Shown here piece after piece: positions 63,380 to 64,000 of a stretch of 64,000 bases of DNA. The notes below the pieces were generated by a model. That model was given only the letters and a program-made list of their open reading frames with translations, made no database searches and was not told the origin of the DNA. Position 1 is the first letter of the stretch. Each line of letters begins with the position of its first letter. This DNA comes from Desulfobacteraceae bacterium. Lineage in GTDB: Bacteria; Desulfobacterota; DSM-4660; Desulfatiglandales; Desulfatiglandaceae. The translations under genes and the position numbers were made by a program. The DNA lies in contig JAUWMR010000004.1 in NCBI GenBank assembly GCA_030613055.1, positions 1 to 64,000 on the forward strand, read 5' to 3'.

Positions 63380-64000
63380 ATGAAGCATCGCAGATACATA
63401 ATCAGCATTTATATTTTCCTTCCCTTGATTTTTGCCGGGATCGCCCTGTTGACTACCCTTGTTTCTTACAACATTACTATTTATTGTTTAAAAAAGGGGC
63501 TAAATCCTGAATTGCATATGGTATTTTGGGCATTGGTGCTGGTATTCTTTTCAGCAATAACAGGCCTTCTGATTGTAAGATTTATTATTGATCCCATGGA
63601 GCGATTTATTAAAAAGACGAACAAACTTGGAGTGCTAACTAATGCTGCCACAGAACATGAACCTATGAAAAAAGATGAAATTACCCGCTACACCAAAATG
63701 TTTGCCAGGATTACCGATTTTTTAGGCCGGGTTGAGGCCCGGGAGTTATTTCCGGATATCGTTGGTCATAGTAAAATAATACGGGCAGTGTTTTACCAGA
63801 TCATGAAAGTTGCTCCTACAGATTCAACTATTCTAATCCACGGGGAGACTGGTACAGGAAAGGAACTTTTTGCAAAAAGCATCTATGCGCACAGCCTGCG
63901 TAAAGAAAAGCCTTTTGTAACAATTAATTGCGCGGCAATTCCGGAAGGGCTTCTGGAAAGCGAACTGTTTGGACATGAAAAGGGTGCTTTTACAGGAGCA
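63380..64000 (+). CDS. Membrane-bound sigma54-type AAA+ protein, N-terminal part (runs off the window)
   Basis: The first 207 codons are visible. Two membrane helices (about 7-30 and 47-69) are followed by a linker with [17 protein letters not shown] and a sigma54-activator AAA+ domain with Walker [18 protein letters not shown] and an intact GAFTGA loop at the window edge. The layout is the same as that of the protein at 46123-48360, and the two align through the AAA+ start, so they are paralogues. The rest, including any kinase or DNA-binding part, is outside the window. A spaced AGGGG precedes the ATG. Confidence 0.85.
   Translation, partial: MKHRRYIISIYIFLPLIFAGIALLTTLVSYNITIYCLKKGLNPELHMVFWALVLVFFSAITGLLIVRFIIDPMERFIKKTNKLGVLTNAATEHEPMKKDEITRYTKMFARITDFLGRVEARELFPDIVGHSKIIRAVFYQIMKVAPTDSTILIHGETGTGKELFAKSIYAHSLRKEKPFVTINCAAIPEGLLESELFGHEKGAFTGA

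Overview
The window looks like chromosomal DNA from a sulfate-reducing member of the Desulfobacterota (former Deltaproteobacteria). The evidence is an ATP sulfurylase - APS reductase - Qmo gene set (sat, aprBA, qmoABC), an ETF-quinone oxidoreductase, a hopanoid gene cluster, and many short palindromic intergenic repeats. No phage, IS transposase or CRISPR array was found.

Layout. (1) 1-790: the first bases of tuf (EF-Tu) on the minus strand, preceded by four tRNA genes in the conserved order Thr(TGT)-Tyr-Gly-Thr(GGT)-tuf. (2) 790-4170: a small membrane protein with a charged tail, ndk, and two tandem YkgJ-type cysteine-cluster proteins. (3) 4195-16733: the energy core, with qmoABC, an ETF-QO, two small plus-strand genes, aprA, aprB, sat and a single-domain response regulator upstream of sat. 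(4) 17118-19688: a REC-PAS-sigma54 activator. (5) 19912-25360: an MBL-fold hydrolase, then a molybdopterin-binding protein with a Cys-rich tail, a GT4 glycosyltransferase, a PIG-L deacetylase and a radical SAM protein, all on the plus strand. (6) 25581-36377: a hopanoid cluster on the minus strand (polyprenyl synthase, hpnA, hpnL-like, hpnH, hpnM, shc, hpnG, hpnN). (7) 36616-45067: rimO with a lipoprotein gene, a radical SAM protein, a molybdopterin oxidoreductase fused to its own TorD-like chaperone, tRNA-Pro, and an orphan branched-chain-type binding protein. (8) 45413-64000: an AT-rich membrane protein, a membrane-bound AAA+/histidine kinase/receiver hybrid, and a divergent type IV (MSHA-like) pilus locus. 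The minus arm carries pseudopilins, including a very large fused one. The plus arm carries PilM/N, PilO, PilP, secretin, ExeA/MshM-like, GspE/PilB-like and GspF/PilC-like proteins. The window ends in a second membrane-bound sigma54-type AAA+ protein that is paralogous to the hybrid kinase.

How it works together. Sat activates sulfate to APS, AprBA reduces APS to sulfite, and QmoABC links that step to the quinone pool. The nearby ETF-QO would feed acyl-CoA-derived electrons into the same pool. The hopanoid cluster makes and exports pentacyclic triterpenoids. The pilus locus encodes a surface-attachment machine, and the two related AAA+ proteins at its edges are plausible regulators of it.

The items most worth a second look are the AAA+/kinase hybrid that has lost the GAFTGA loop, the fused pseudopilin/adhesin, the chaperone-oxidoreductase fusion, the GT4/PIG-L/radical SAM group, and several dispersed repeat families, some of which reach into gene ends.
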